DNA of 64,000 nucleotides from Marasmius tenuissimus (lineage: Eukaryota > Basidiomycota > Agaricomycetes > Agaricales > Marasmiaceae): the NCBI GenBank assembly GCA_029532415.1, contig JAQOTA010000047.1, positions 3,162,001 to 3,226,000 of the forward strand, read 5' to 3'. Of the stretch, positions 38,304-49,380 are shown piece after piece; positions within the stretch are counted from its first letter, which is position 1, and each line of letters opens with the position of its first letter. Below the pieces are notes generated by a model. It had not been told where the DNA came from. It searched no databases and was given only the letters and a program-made list of their open reading frames with translations. The position numbers and the translations under genes are program-made.

Positions 38304-40816
38304 TCAAAACCAACCTTCACCGTCATCTTTCCTACCCCTCTCACTCGATTCTCTGTATCCCAATCGACCGTACAAAGGCGTATTGTCAGGTCCGATCCAT
38401 GAATGGGAAGGAACTGACTGCTGCTGTGAGTGCATCACAGAACTGCTCCAATGGCGTTGAGAACCGATAGAACCTCCAGGGAAACTTGAAGGGTACCCTG
38501 GAGGAGAGGCCACACCATCGTACGAAGAATACGGCGGGTGAACGTAGGAATGGGATGGGTAAGAAACCATCGACGTGGACGCGGGGTGTGAATCGAAGAT
38601 AGGGCTGCTGTTGGGTGCAATGGATGATGGCCCAGAACGATGTATAGGTGTCTCGGACCTCTGATCCCCAGACCACTGAAAGCCGTAACCAGCGTTGTCA
38701 TCGTATTCGGTGGTGGTAACTGAGTAGACGCTTGGGTCGCTATAAGGGGAATTCATCCCGCTTGCAAGAGGATTGGTGACCGGGTGGGTATCATCAGAAG
38801 TGATATACGTGCTGAACGAAGGGGCTGCATTGACTATGGTATGGGTGGGTAGGGAAAATGGCTTGGGTATGCCGGCAGTCGACCTATTCGACCCGTAGGG
38901 AGATAATATGTCTCTTGGAGAGAGACCGGTGGGAAGGGAGGGATAACGATGGGATACTTGATTGTAAGGGGGATCATAATGCAATGAATGGAGTTGTGAG
39001 GCCGAGGCACCTTGTTGTACGTAGTGAGGCTGGTGAATTCTAGAGAAAGGTGGATTTCTAATTGGAAGGGGTCGCATGGGCCGCAAGCCTGCATCCATCT
39101 CGACCTGCTCATCGCTATTGAGGTCGATGTTATGACGAAAATCCTACCCGCAGAACCGTAAGGCCATAAGACAAAGATGGAGAGTAGTAATGACGCATGT
39201 AGTGTAGATGGTTGCGAGTCTCTATCCCCACAAGTTCGAGGCCAGTCCTACGCCGTTTGTTAGGAACATTGTGATATGAGGTCTTGGTATACTCGTCTCC
39301 CCTGTCCGGAGGATCGCCCACAACCATGTCCTCCGCCCGTAAGTCTAGCATGTTCGATGGGTATTCAGAGTTGACGATGTCGAGAGATTCACCAAGACTG
39401 GTAGGGGGGAGGGGACTTGGAGATGTCTGATCTGTACACAGGATTCAGGGAATGATTGAGCAGTAGAGGTTTAAGAAGCACACCTTCGTGAACATTGTCA
39501 AAGCAATCCGAGTCATCTACTGGGTGGAAGATGTTGCCATATCCGAGATGTCGAGCAAAGTCAGCGGTGGTTGGGTTGAAACCTTGAAGGGTTTGATACT
39601 GACGAACCGATTTGTAGTTGCCGGTGGACCAGGAGTGGGCAAAAAAAAAACTAATAATTAATAAAGTTTAGTTGGACAGGGAGGTCGAGGTTGCAACACA
39701 ACTCGGGTGGAAGCTGAGGGTGGCCGTCTTCTTGGAAGGACCAGTGATGGAGGGAAGATGTTCTGCCTCTGTGGAGGTTGGGGAGAGATGTATCGACAAA
39801 GAGGAAGATCACTTGCTGTCGTTGTTGTTGGCATTTGGAAGGGGAATCATCGAGGTAGCCGTCCAACATCGCCTGGGGATAGACGAGATCTGAGTGATGT
39901 TTAGCGGGTGGAGGGGAAAGTGAAATGAGGACACACCAAAACCCTCCCGACCATCCTCCAACGAAACTCCTCGAGCATGGAAAACACTCCATGCTTGCGA
40001 AAGCCATGCCCCCCCTGCGGCCAAATTCAACCCCAACCTAAGCTCTCCATCTCCAACGAGTTGAAATCTACTCGTGGGTTTAGACAGAGTAGCTTATGAT
40101 TTATGAAGAATGCACCTTGTAAACCCATTCTCCAAACACGTCTGATTCACGAGGTTGTCCGTTTTGCCCCCCCAGACATTATTTGCGACGGCGATGGGGG
40201 TTTCGGGTCAAGTCGAAAAGACGGTCGACCGATTGACCCGTTCAGGCACATCATCATTCGAAGCGTAATCCATTGCGTACATAAACGCGTCATCGGCTTC
40301 TTTTGACTTGTGACTCGCCAAGAAGCACACGAGAACCTCTTCCTGGAGAAGTTCGGCGGTTGGAGGAAGGTCCTTCAATTCCAGCACATGCCCAGGGAGT
40401 TGTGAATATGGCCCCTCCAGACCACGGCAGATCACTCCCCTGCTAGAATCCATCCACAACTCCTCATCCCGACAACCCAATTGCATCTATAAATGTATTA
40501 TTGACCTGTTCAATTATGCTACAATGGCTACTTACACGCAAAGTCTCGAGATACAGTAGACCCAACTGCCCCACCTTTCCCTTGAATTGCGCAAGTGGTA
40601 AGAGGTCTGGATAAAAATATTCAATCAGCACCAGAAACCACAATGAATGCACAAGTTCCTACTGTGCCAAAGGACCATTGACGGAATTGTTCTTCTGTTA
40701 ATCGCATATACCTGGGAAGCCTCGGGGAACCTAAAAATGTTCATTGTCTAAGCGGCTTTTGAGTTTGGCTCGACATACTGTATCCTGGAGAACTTGAAGA
40801 ATTCCTCCTCAAACAC
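38304..40816 (-). pseudogene. Family gene D, 3' part (exons 3-10), broken
   Basis: On the minus strand, exon 3 is 40816-40779, exon 4 40730-40663, exon 5 40606-40536, exon 6 from 40486, with later exons down to a stop at 38304. Sizes of exons 3-5 (38, 68, 71 nt) equal those of A, B and C. There are two lesions. An in-frame TGA at 40,208-40,210 sits in exon 6 where the paralogues have a leucine codon. A T10 run with an adjacent TAG and a frameshift at about 39,641-39,660 lies in exon 8, between a block ending L-N-F and the downstream H-S-W-S-T block. The disordered tail (38,304 to about 39,109; Tyr/Ser/Pro/Gln-rich) and the basic NKRRRTG motif remain open. The donor of exon 9 is unclear. This is the family's only clearly dead copy in the window. 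Confidence 0.8.
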
Positions 40817-40824
40817 CTAGTGTT

Positions 40825-41145
40825 TGATGAGCCGGCATGACACCTAGCGCAGAGGACTACAACATGGCTACACTACTACTTACCAGAGAGGAGTTTAGAG
40901 AGGTAGAGGCGAGACGTAGAAGCTCAAGCACACTGTCGATTCAGGTAGAGAACTACGAGCTTATATACATGTAAAGACAATAGAGTTACCATATAAGGAC
41001 TACAATAGAAATTGTACATATGACCATAATGAACAATGAAGAATGAAACAATAGCGAATGCATTGTCCCGCATAATACAATGGCGGGAAGTATGAACCGG
41101 GACTTCGGATATACCGGGATCTAATTATAGTCCACGGATTCAACA
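40825..41145 (-). repeat. 3' LTR of copia element 1
   Basis: 321 bp, in element orientation TGTTGAATCC...GGCTCATCA. It differs from the 5' LTR at only three sites, all CpG/TpG (or CpA) transitions. It carries the same TATATAAG box (40,960-40,967, minus). Confidence 0.95.
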
Positions 41146-41156
41146 CACCCCCTCGC
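41146..41156 (-). other. Polypurine tract of copia element 1
   Basis: In element orientation the bases directly before the 3' LTR read AGCGAGGGGGTG, the expected plus-strand primer. The core GAGGGGG is shared with element 2. Confidence 0.8.
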
Positions 41157-41187
41157 TAAGTGCAGCTAAAAAGCGCATCTGAGCGAA

Positions 41188-44100
41188 TCAAGTGGACGAA
41201 TAGAATTCAAGTCCAAGGTGATCTCTGAACCGTAAGAACTTCTCATGTCCGAGATTCTTCGTAAACATGTCTGCGGGATTATAGACTCCTTCTATAAAGA
41301 ACAACTCGACTTTGCCATCTTCAACACACGATCGAATGTAATGATATCAAATATCAATGTGCTTGGTTCGGCGTTCTTGAACCGGATTAGATGCAATGAA
41401 GATAGAGCCTTGATTGTCTCCGCAGATTGGAATAGGACCTAAGTTGATTCCAAGTTCAGAGAGTAGCGATCTTATCCAGGAAGCTTGACGACTGCAATCC
41501 GACAGTGCCATATACTCAGCCTCAGTGGAAGAAAGAGCTACAGTCTTCTGGGCGTGTGATTGCCACAAGAAGATGCCGCCTGCTAACTTGAAAAAGTAGC
41601 CAGTGATCGAACGACGTTTGATAGGATCGGCAGCCCAATCCGAGTCTGTGAACGCAAGAAGACCTCCATCAGAGTCACCATCATAGACGAGTGAATAGTC
41701 TGATGTGCCAGCAAGATAGCGGCAGATGTAAAGTGCTTTATCGAGGTGTTCCTTCGTTGGATTAGAAGAGAACTGGGAAAGCTTCGTAACTGCATAGGCA
41801 ATATCAGGACGTGTACCCAGCATAATATACAGAAGCGATCCAATCACAGACTGGAATCTGGAGCGAATGGCAGGATTGACTGGACCATCGTTGGGAGTTG
41901 GCACATAGCCAGCAGGTAAGGGCGTAGGGGCACCTTTTGCATTCTGCATCCCAAAACGTTCAAGGACTTTCTTCAGATAATCCTTCTGGTCAATCATGAT
42001 CTTATTGCCTTCGCGACGAATGCTCATGCAGAGAAATTCGCTAGCATCGCCCATATCACGACATTCCCATCGAGCCATGAACTCGGCTTTTTTCTTGTCA
42101 ACAAAAGCTTTGTTAGGACCCATGAAGAGTGCATCGTCAACGTAAATGATCGCGTACACAACTTCACCGCTCTTCGGATCTTTGCAGATGAAGAGTCCAG
42201 CATCAGAAGTCAGGCGTTTGAAGCCTAATACCTCCATGGACGAGCTGAGGGTTCGCCACCACTCTAGGGCAGCTTGCTTCAGTCCATATAATGCACGACG
42301 CAGGTGTAATACCTTACGTTCTTGGCCCTTGACTTTGAAGCCTTCAGGTTGTTCCATGTAAATCTCCTCAACAAGATCGCCATAAAGGAAGGCGTTCTTA
42401 ACATCAACAGAAGCGATGTACCAGTTTTTTAGAGCTGCGAGAGCAAGCATCATACAAACAGTCTCATAACGAACAACTGGTGAGAAGATCTCATCAAAGT
42501 CGACACCTTTGACCTGAGAGAAACCTTTGGCAACAAGTCTCGCTTTCTTGCGACCATTCGACTTGATGTCGAAGACCCATCTATTTCTGATGGCTTTGCG
42601 ACCTTTAGGCAAGTCACAGAGTTCGAAGACCTTGCGCTTACAAAGTGCCTCAAGTTCTTTGTGGCAAGCGTTCTTCCATTCCTTCTGTTGCTCAACAGGT
42701 AACTTTAGAATATCGCGGAGTGTCCACTCTCTGATGTTAGAGAAATCAGGAGTATCGGACGTTGGAAGCGAATCGTGAACTGGAACGGCATTGTTCAACA
42801 GGTAAATCACGAATCCTACTCCCCCTTCTTGGGTCAGTCTTTCGACTACGCTTTCTTCCTCATGCGACTCAGTGCTTCCACTGGGTTCTGGAGCAGGCGG
42901 AGGTGGAAGTGGACCAGGAATCCCCTTTTTACCACCTTTGCCTTTCCTAGATCGCGAAGAGCTAGGACAATCAACTGGATGTGTAGGTTCTTTATCTCCA
43001 GTGACGTTTCTCCAAGTATTCTTATTCTCTAAGTCGCGAATAATGTCTGAGGGTTTATTTGGGTTCCGCTTTTCCCCAAATATATTACCAGGTTGCGTTG
43101 TACCCTTCCGCTGCCTCGAAGACCGGCGTGGACCATCCGCTGCTGGTGCAGGCGGAGGAACGGCGGGTCCGCCTGGAGGCGTCGGAGGACCAGATTGAGG
43201 GAGTGGCACATCCCCTGGCGCAGGGCCACCTGCAGGTTCGTCAACCTGAGGTTCTGATCTCTTAGAAGGTTTGGAGCGACGTCTGAGATCTGGTAATGGA
43301 GTATCAAAACCGTCATCATCAGAGTCTTCATCTTCCGAAGGAGTGTTGGGATTTTCACCCAAAGTAAAAGGTTCACTACCAACAGGTGTGAAGCCACGAG
43401 TTTTGGCATCAGGACACTTATTGTATAGCGTCTCATCAAATAGTGCAGTGCTACCTTTGAATACAGAATTATTACTTCGCATGAACAGGAAGCCTTTCAT
43501 TCCATCTTGGTAGCCAATGAAAGTCATTAACTCACTACGAGGAGCGAGCTTATTTTTCCTACAATCTTCAGGAATGAAGACGTAGGCTGCACAACCCATA
43601 ACTCGGAGATGTGAAACATCAGGTGCTTCGCCGTAAGGCATTTCAAACGGAGTTCGCCAGCTCAAACGTTGCACAGGAGTGCAGTTGTAGAGGTGGACGG
43701 CGTGCACATGGCAGAATTCCCACCAGGACTGAGGCATACAAGCTTCAAAGCGAAGAGCTTCAGCCTTCTCATGAATAGTCCTGTTGAATCGTTCAGCACG
43801 ACCGTTTTGTTGTGGTGTATACGGTATGCTTTGATCCCTTTGGATCCCATACTCTTTCAGTACTGCATCGAACCTATCTCCTTTGTACTCTCCCCCTTCA
43901 TTGGACATCCAGGTCTTGACAACAGCATTGAATTGCGTCTTGACCATAGTAAGGAAGTCCCTCAAAGCGGGTACTGCCTCGTCTTTCGTCTTGAGCTTGG
44001 AGGTCCAAACATAGGACGTGCAGTCATCGAGAAAAGAGATGTAGTACTTGTACCGGTGATATGATTCAGCCGGGTACGACTTCAAATCCGAATGTATGCG

Positions 44101-44430
44101 TTCAAACGGTTTAGAAGCTCTCGTTGTAGAGTTGGGGAACGATTTCTCATGCATCTTGCCTTCAGCACAACCACGACACAGAGGTGTCTTCTTAGTAGGC
44201 ATCTTAAGGTCAAGTGGGAAACCTTGTGTATGTTTCCGAGCTTTGTTCAGGGCTTTATCCGATGGATGCCCAAAGCGTCTGTGTTCAATATCGTAGTCGA
44301 CGTTGTAAACGACCGACTTGGCCATTAAAACCTCAGCAGATGCTTTCCGCGAGTGTACCCAATAAATGGTTTGACCAGGCATATGAGGGTAGGAAACAAG
44401 CGACTGTCGTCGCTGAGATGAGTAGAAGGC
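41188..44430 (-). pseudogene. Copia element 1 integrase, reverse transcriptase and RNase H (pol part of a broken gag-pol)
   Basis: The frame is continuous with the gag-protease part upstream but separated from it by TGA at 44,431-44,433. Counting from the first Met (44,382): zinc-binding H34..H39..C69-x2-C72; integrase triad D99, N161 (normally Asp), E197 with the usual 35-residue spacing; a Pro-rich linker at about 340-500; reverse transcriptase with R-W-V-F-D-I, K-N-A-F-L-Y-G and Y-V-D-D; RNase H with F-T-D-S-D-W and S-S-T-E-A-E-Y. A second in-frame TGA (41,347-41,349) falls inside the K-H-I-D-I-x-Y-H block; the same frame then stays open to 41,188. Element 2 has arginine at that position, so both stops fit CGA-to-TGA changes. 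Confidence 0.9.
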
Positions 44431-46539
44431 TCACTTTTTCGCATTTCCACAAATTGATAGACCATCTTGAAGGAACTCTCCCATTGATAGTAGACGTATG
44501 TCCAATTGAGGTATGTAATAGACAGGATAGAGTCGCGAAACACGCTCAGTAAGTTTCCCATCATGTCCTTCAACATTATGCTTAATGAAGACAGTGCCTT
44601 TACCCTTGATTTGTATAGAGTTGCCCTTGTTCGCAGTATTTACGATAGGACCATCAAGCGATTCATATTCAGCAAAGTCATTCATATCGTTCGTGAAATG
44701 AGAGGAGGCACCAGAATCAAGGAGCCAACCCTGTGCGTTGTTCACACTTTTCTTTCCCTTGCACTGAGTACAACCCACGAAGTGGGTGGAGATAGCATTG
44801 CAATATGATACAAGTGATGCCAGATCACTACGACTACGACACGAACTACTGATACCAACTAGTTGTGAGCATCGCTGTAAGGTTGCATCAGATTGGGAAA
44901 GCAGGTCAAGATAAGGAACTTGCCTGTCATCGTGGAACGATCCGAGAGAGACGTCATCCGGGATGTCCTCTACTCCTGCAGCTTCGGCAATGTCGTTGTC
45001 AACATCATTACCGAATAGAGAAGTCATATCGTCCATACCGTCGTCAGATCCCCAGTCCATTTCTACATCTTCATCAGGATCAGTGCTGCGAGCACGTTTA
45101 GAAGAAGTAGAAGAAGGACATCCGGCTCCTTCATCTTCCGAATCGTCCTCCAGAACTCGCTTGGACGAGGAACCAGGCTTCGAGATACGATCCTGGAGCG
45201 AACGATTGGCGGCGGACGTGATGATCTGTTCGAACGGTTTGAGATGCTGCGCCGTCTTAGGGACACCAAGTCTGTCAGCAAGTGAACGTGCTTCACGTAC
45301 ATCATCAAATACTGACTCAGATGGCTTGAAGCCGGTGAAAGACTGCATGGCAGCCGGATTCTTCTTGACAGCGGGAGCGACAGTGCTGTCACAAGACTTG
45401 TCCCAGTGACCAGTAAAGTGCGCTGGGGGCGGAGATCCTCTAGCGCAAACAGGAGGGGCGCTGGCGATCTCAGCGCGCAAGGAGTTGTTTACCGCGTTCA
45501 ACGCGATACGTTCCCTGCGGTCGGTGATCGAGGAATAAGGACGGATAGGAGCGGGGGAAGCTACGACGGATGCATAGGATGCCAGATGGGAGTGACCATG
45601 CGACCGATTGTTACCTCCGTTGTTACCGCCGGCGTTGCCGGGACCCTGATGCTGGTTGATACCACCGCGTGTACCACGCTGCTGCTGCTTTTTCTTCTTA
45701 CCCTTGTTCTGGTTCGAAGATTGGCGTTGCTGCTGCTGCTGCTGTGGTGGACGGGTGTTGGTCTGCTGCTGATACCCACGCTGCTGATGTTGCTGCTGCG
45801 GGCGTTGCTGCTGACCGAACGATGGTTCACGATTACCAGCACGCTTCACCGCAGAGAGGCGGTTAGCAAGCTGAGGGTTCTGGCGTTCGTACTCGACCAT
45901 GATAGCGTCATGGACTTTCGAAACGGTGATACAGTCTTCATCCTCGGGATCCCTGACATAGTCATGAAGGGATTTGGATGAGGCGGCGTCCCATTCGGGA
46001 GGAATAGCGGCGATGAGCAAGAGGGATTTGATCAATTCGGGGAGAACCACTCCTACCTCGGAGAGTCGTTCGATGTAGGATTTGAACTTGGTGATGCCGG
46101 CTTGGGGATGAGAGGTGGTAAGTCTGAAAGAGACGAGTTTAACAAAGTCGCCATAGATGGCGGACAAAGTGGGCTCGCCATAGGTGAGGTTCAGCTGTTC
46201 CCAAGCTTTTTCAGCGTTCATGTCCTTGATCAGATCGAAGACCTCCTTGGTGGTGGTGATCTGGATGATTCCCATGAGCTGAAGATCTTCCTTGTCCCAT
46301 GCAAGACTCTCCTTTTGCCATGCGGCATACTCTTCAGGAGGGACTTCGTCACGAACAACAGGAGTAACCCCGGTAGGGCTAGTGACTCTGCCAAGAGGCA
46401 TGGAGGGACGTGGTTCATCACCAGTAAGATGACCATAAAGACCTTGGGTCTTGCATACAGCTTCCATCTCGCTGTAGTAGGTCTGTTTGAAGTTGGTGCC
46501 GTCGAAGCGACCAGTGAAATTATTCTTAATGTCGAACAT
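44431..46539 (-). pseudogene. Copia element 1 gag and protease (front part of a broken gag-pol)
   Basis: The start is set at the ATG at 46,539, where a typical copia gag opening (M-F-D-I-K-N-N-F-T-G-R-F-D-G-T-N-F) begins; the frame stays open to an earlier ATG at 46,608. A capsid-like gag domain is followed by a Gln-rich, strongly basic tract (poly-Q, K-G-K-K-K-K) instead of a CCHC zinc knuckle, then an acidic disordered segment, and the protease motif L-L-D-S-G-A-S-S-H about 608 residues from this start. The frame ends at TGA (44,431-44,433), inside the region before the integrase zinc domain. That is not a usual gag/pol boundary, so this looks like a mutation rather than programmed readthrough. 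Confidence 0.88.
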
Positions 46540-46825
46540 GGTAGTAAGAGGTTGAGAGATTGCTGTTGGATCTAGAAAAGACAGCATCAGCATGCGTCTA
46601 ATCAACACAGGGAGCAGCCATCAAGGCGCTATGCTCAACAAGGAGCATTGGATCCTTGAGATCCGATGTCATCGAAGGACGTACATCAATGCCATAGATC
46701 GAGCACTCAATTAAGAGGTCGATGGCAACATGCAGGTCTAGCCTAGCTAGCCGATGACAGCAGCCTAGGGGCGCTCATCGCTGACAGCAGCCATTAAGGC
46801 GCTCGTCATTGTAGTCGGGCTAACC

Positions 46826-46838
46826 GGGGCCCATAACC
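46826..46838 (-). other. Primer-binding site of copia element 1 (half-tRNA type)
   Basis: Directly after the 5' LTR the element reads GGTTATGGGCCCC. This is complementary to the anticodon stem-loop of eukaryotic initiator tRNA-Met (..GGGCCCAUAACC..), not to a tRNA 3' end. It is the arrangement known from Drosophila copia and yeast Ty5. Confidence 0.85.
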
Positions 46839-47159
46839 TGATGAGCCGGCATGACGCCTAGCGCAGAGGACTACAACATGGCTACACTACTACTTACCAG
46901 AGAGGAGTTTAGAGAGGTAGAGGCGAGACGTAGAAGCTCAAGCACACTGTCGATTCAGGTAGAGAACTACGAGCTTATATACATGTAAAGACAATAGAGT
47001 TACCATATAAGGACTACAATAGAAATTGTACATATGACCATAATGAACAATGAAGAATGAAACAATAGCGAATGCATTGTCCCGCATAATACAATGGCGG
47101 GAAGTATGAACTGGGACTTCGGATATACTGGGATCTAATTATAGTCCACGGATTCAACA
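46839..47159 (-). repeat. 5' LTR of copia element 1
   Basis: 321 bp, identical in length to the 3' LTR with three substitutions and no gaps. Between this LTR and gag lie three imperfect copies of a GCAGCC..AAGGCGCT motif (about 46,612-46,800). Confidence 0.95.
46974..46981 (-). promoter_or_regulatory. TATA box in the 5' LTR of copia element 1
   Basis: TATATAAG, about 180 bp into the LTR in element orientation, is a plausible promoter of the genomic transcript. It is also present in the 3' LTR. Confidence 0.55.
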
Positions 47160-47213
47160 GTGTTAATAAGGAAGATTAAAACTCATCCATTTGGCATAAG
47201 ACTCACAACTCAC

Positions 47214-47735
47214 CTTCCGTGCATCTCGCCCGCTATAAGTCACCGCCGTAAACTCACCCTCCACCCCAATCAGCTTTGCGGTAGAAAATGTCCTGGTCAC
47301 TTTGCGCGGGCATTGGCATTCACTCCCCCGCAACCTATTACAACATTCACAGCGACCATGGACCTGGCAGATAGTCCGAATCTTGTAGATATCACCGCGC
47401 TTGACGTTCCGAAACTATGCACTGGGTCGGAATCCGTTCAATTTTCCAGCAAATCGACAACTCACATCGTCAAACTCGGTATGTTCCCTCTCTTCGCGTT
47501 GAATAATTTGGTTGATCTGATTTCCATTGATTTGAACAGTCGTTGTCGTCGTGCTCGAGCTAGTTGCCTCAGTTATTGGTCCGAAGCCGCTCGCGAGGGG
47601 GGAGCTTGAGGCTGATGTTGCTTCGGAGACTTGGGAGATTTGTTGGCGGTAGTAGTTGTTTTGGTCACCCTGTACAATGCTGAAGATACCACCATCAATT
47701 GCGAAGTTTTGTGCGTTGGGGAAGAAGGTGGACAT
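47214..47735 (-). pseudogene. Family gene D, 5' part (exons 1-2), separated from the rest by copia element 1
   Basis: Exon 1 is 47735-47466 (90 codons) and exon 2 is 47414-47214 (67 codons), both open and with GT donors. Exon 1 has F-A-I-D-G-G-I-F..Q-G-D-Q-N-N-Y-Y and a second segment V-Q-I-N-G-N-Q-I-N-Q-I-I after a Ser/Thr linker, the clearest two-segment version in the window. Exon 2 has C-E-C-C and C-Q-C cysteines and T-A-K-L-I-G..F-T-A-V-T-Y-S-G. The following intron contains the whole 6.3-kb retrotransposon. A truncated protein from these exons remains possible, but the downstream exons carry their own stops. Confidence 0.8.
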
Positions 47736-47822
47736 GGTAACAATGGTGAAGAGTCTGGGGCATGGGGGGTTGACAAAGGACTCAACGGGTTTACCTGGGT
47801 AATATGTACCAGGAACCACGTT

Positions 47823-49380
47823 GGTAACATGTGTTGGGCCAAAATAACGCACCGCAGAATGCGCTGATCATGATGTTGCACAAATGACTGCTGTGGCTCC
47901 TGAGTCGACCGTCCTGTTCGTCTCCCTACCTTGTTTCCCACCATGGTCAAGCCAATGAGCTGTACGTTATACGTTGTTCATCAACCCAGAGTCCAGATCA
48001 ATAAATACGACATTTTCACGCCCGAGGCGCTACCAATCCCGCAGCAATCTGATATGAAACCTTCATTAACATGCTGTTGGGCGTCAGCGCTTCAGTTTCA
48101 CCTCCAAGTGATCGTGGAAATGAAAAGCACTTATGCCGAGGGCACGCCTTCCCCTCGAGTCCGTGCTCAAGATTGCTCCAACAACATCCGAGTTATGGAG
48201 ATTTCCATACAGAGGGGGCCATCCCTTGAGTCAGATCTGGGGTTGACAGGGCAGATGAGAGTACCAGAGCGCCTATTGAGAGATCCTGGTCAGTACAGTG
48301 TGGATGAAAGGAACGCCAGTGGGAAAAAACTCACCGCTCAAAAGGTACAAGGTATCAGGACAAAATACGAACAATTTCATCTTGAAAATTGCGAAAGGAA
48401 TGGAGTAGGTCAGAGTTAAGTACAGGTCCACCGGAATGCATTCGATCTGCTTGTCCGTGTACCCATATACTCGACAGATCTGGTGAACCATCAGTTGTAC
48501 CGTGCAATAGTTTTGAGTTTGCTCGATCCCTTGATGATAGTCACAATACGCAAATTGTTTGATTAGAGGTCGCTACTTACTGGTGAACAACCGTTCAGAA
48601 CGTTACCGAAGCTTGGGTGTCTATACTTTCTATCTGAAACAAGCTAGAAGGTAGAACACTTGCGATTCAGAGGCGGTGATCTCCCGACAGATGTGATAAT
48701 GCGGTATTTCTCGAGACCAAAAAATTGTTCGCTTCAGATTCCAAGTAGCAAGATATTGTTAGGTCAAGACCAAACGAGATAAAGAAATGAATGTACCTGT
48801 CACCCTCCAAATAGTACTATAGCATAAGCCATACAATCTGGCATTGAAAGTCTATTGGAGTCGCCGATACATTTGGAAATATTCAGATGGATCTGTACAG
48901 GACCAGCAGCGACCAAATCACCGCTTCAAAATCCTCAATCGAGGCCAATCGAGGCTGCAGTGAAGATCTGGAGTTTGGGATGTTGACTCGCCAAAGTGCT
49001 TGAGCTTGCCCCGCTCGTAGAGTCGGTCGGTTGATGGTCAAAGAATAAAGGCTTGAGGCATTGAAGTAGTCACTTCGAAAAATCAACAAGATTCCCATTG
49101 GGAGGGATGATTTGGTTAGTTCAAACCAAGTTTCGGGCGGGTAAATCGATTTTGTACCACACCATTGAAGCAGATCAGAATATCATACACGCAAACTTGA
49201 TCTCCTTGAGGTCATTTGTGGCGAAAAACGACCGGAACAAGCAGAGATGATGGTGGTTGTAGGAAGAGTTGCACCGGTTCGGGGTCGGGCCCTCTTTTAC
49301 GTTTAGGCTTTCAATTTTCACCTCGACTCCAATGTCAACTGGGAGCCCACTACCACGACTCATAGTCGTATTTAATATTG
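47823..49380. repeat. Segmental repeat U, copy upstream of gene D (no inserted transposon)
   Basis: Homologous to 8,234-10,239 plus 12,805-12,990 and to base 1 onwards. The junction region around 49,178-49,186 reads CAGAATATCAT where the gene A copy has CAGACTAACA, then the transposon, then GACTAACAT, so this copy preserves the empty target site. Confidence 0.72.

Larger units (their letters stand above)
40825..47159 (-). mobile_element. Ty1/copia LTR retrotransposon 1, full-length, inactivated, inserted in intron 2 of gene D
   Basis: It has two 321-bp LTRs, a primer-binding site, gag-pol and a polypurine tract in the standard order on the minus strand. A 5-bp target duplication GTGTT (40,820-40,824 and 47,160-47,164) flanks it exactly. 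The order protease, integrase, reverse transcriptase, RNase H identifies Ty1/copia rather than Ty3/gypsy. The reading frame is interrupted by two in-frame TGA codons, and an Asp-to-Asn change sits in the integrase triad, so it is not autonomous. The insertion lies about 4 bp from the 3' splice site of the host intron and in the same orientation as the gene. Confidence 0.95.

Noticed and set aside
41347..41349. Alternative genetic code with TGA as a sense codon
   Set aside because: Intact genes B, C and the gag-pol of element 2 contain no in-frame TGA, so the standard code fits.
44431..44433. Programmed stop readthrough between two halves of copia element 1
   Set aside because: The TGA lies after the protease, in the part leading to the integrase zinc domain, not at a gag/pol boundary. 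A second TGA occurs in RNase H, and both fit CGA-to-TGA mutation.
45406..45981. 191-codon plus-strand frame inside copia element 1
   Set aside because: It is antisense to the Gln-rich part of gag; the apparent protein is a reflection of CAG/CTG-rich codons.
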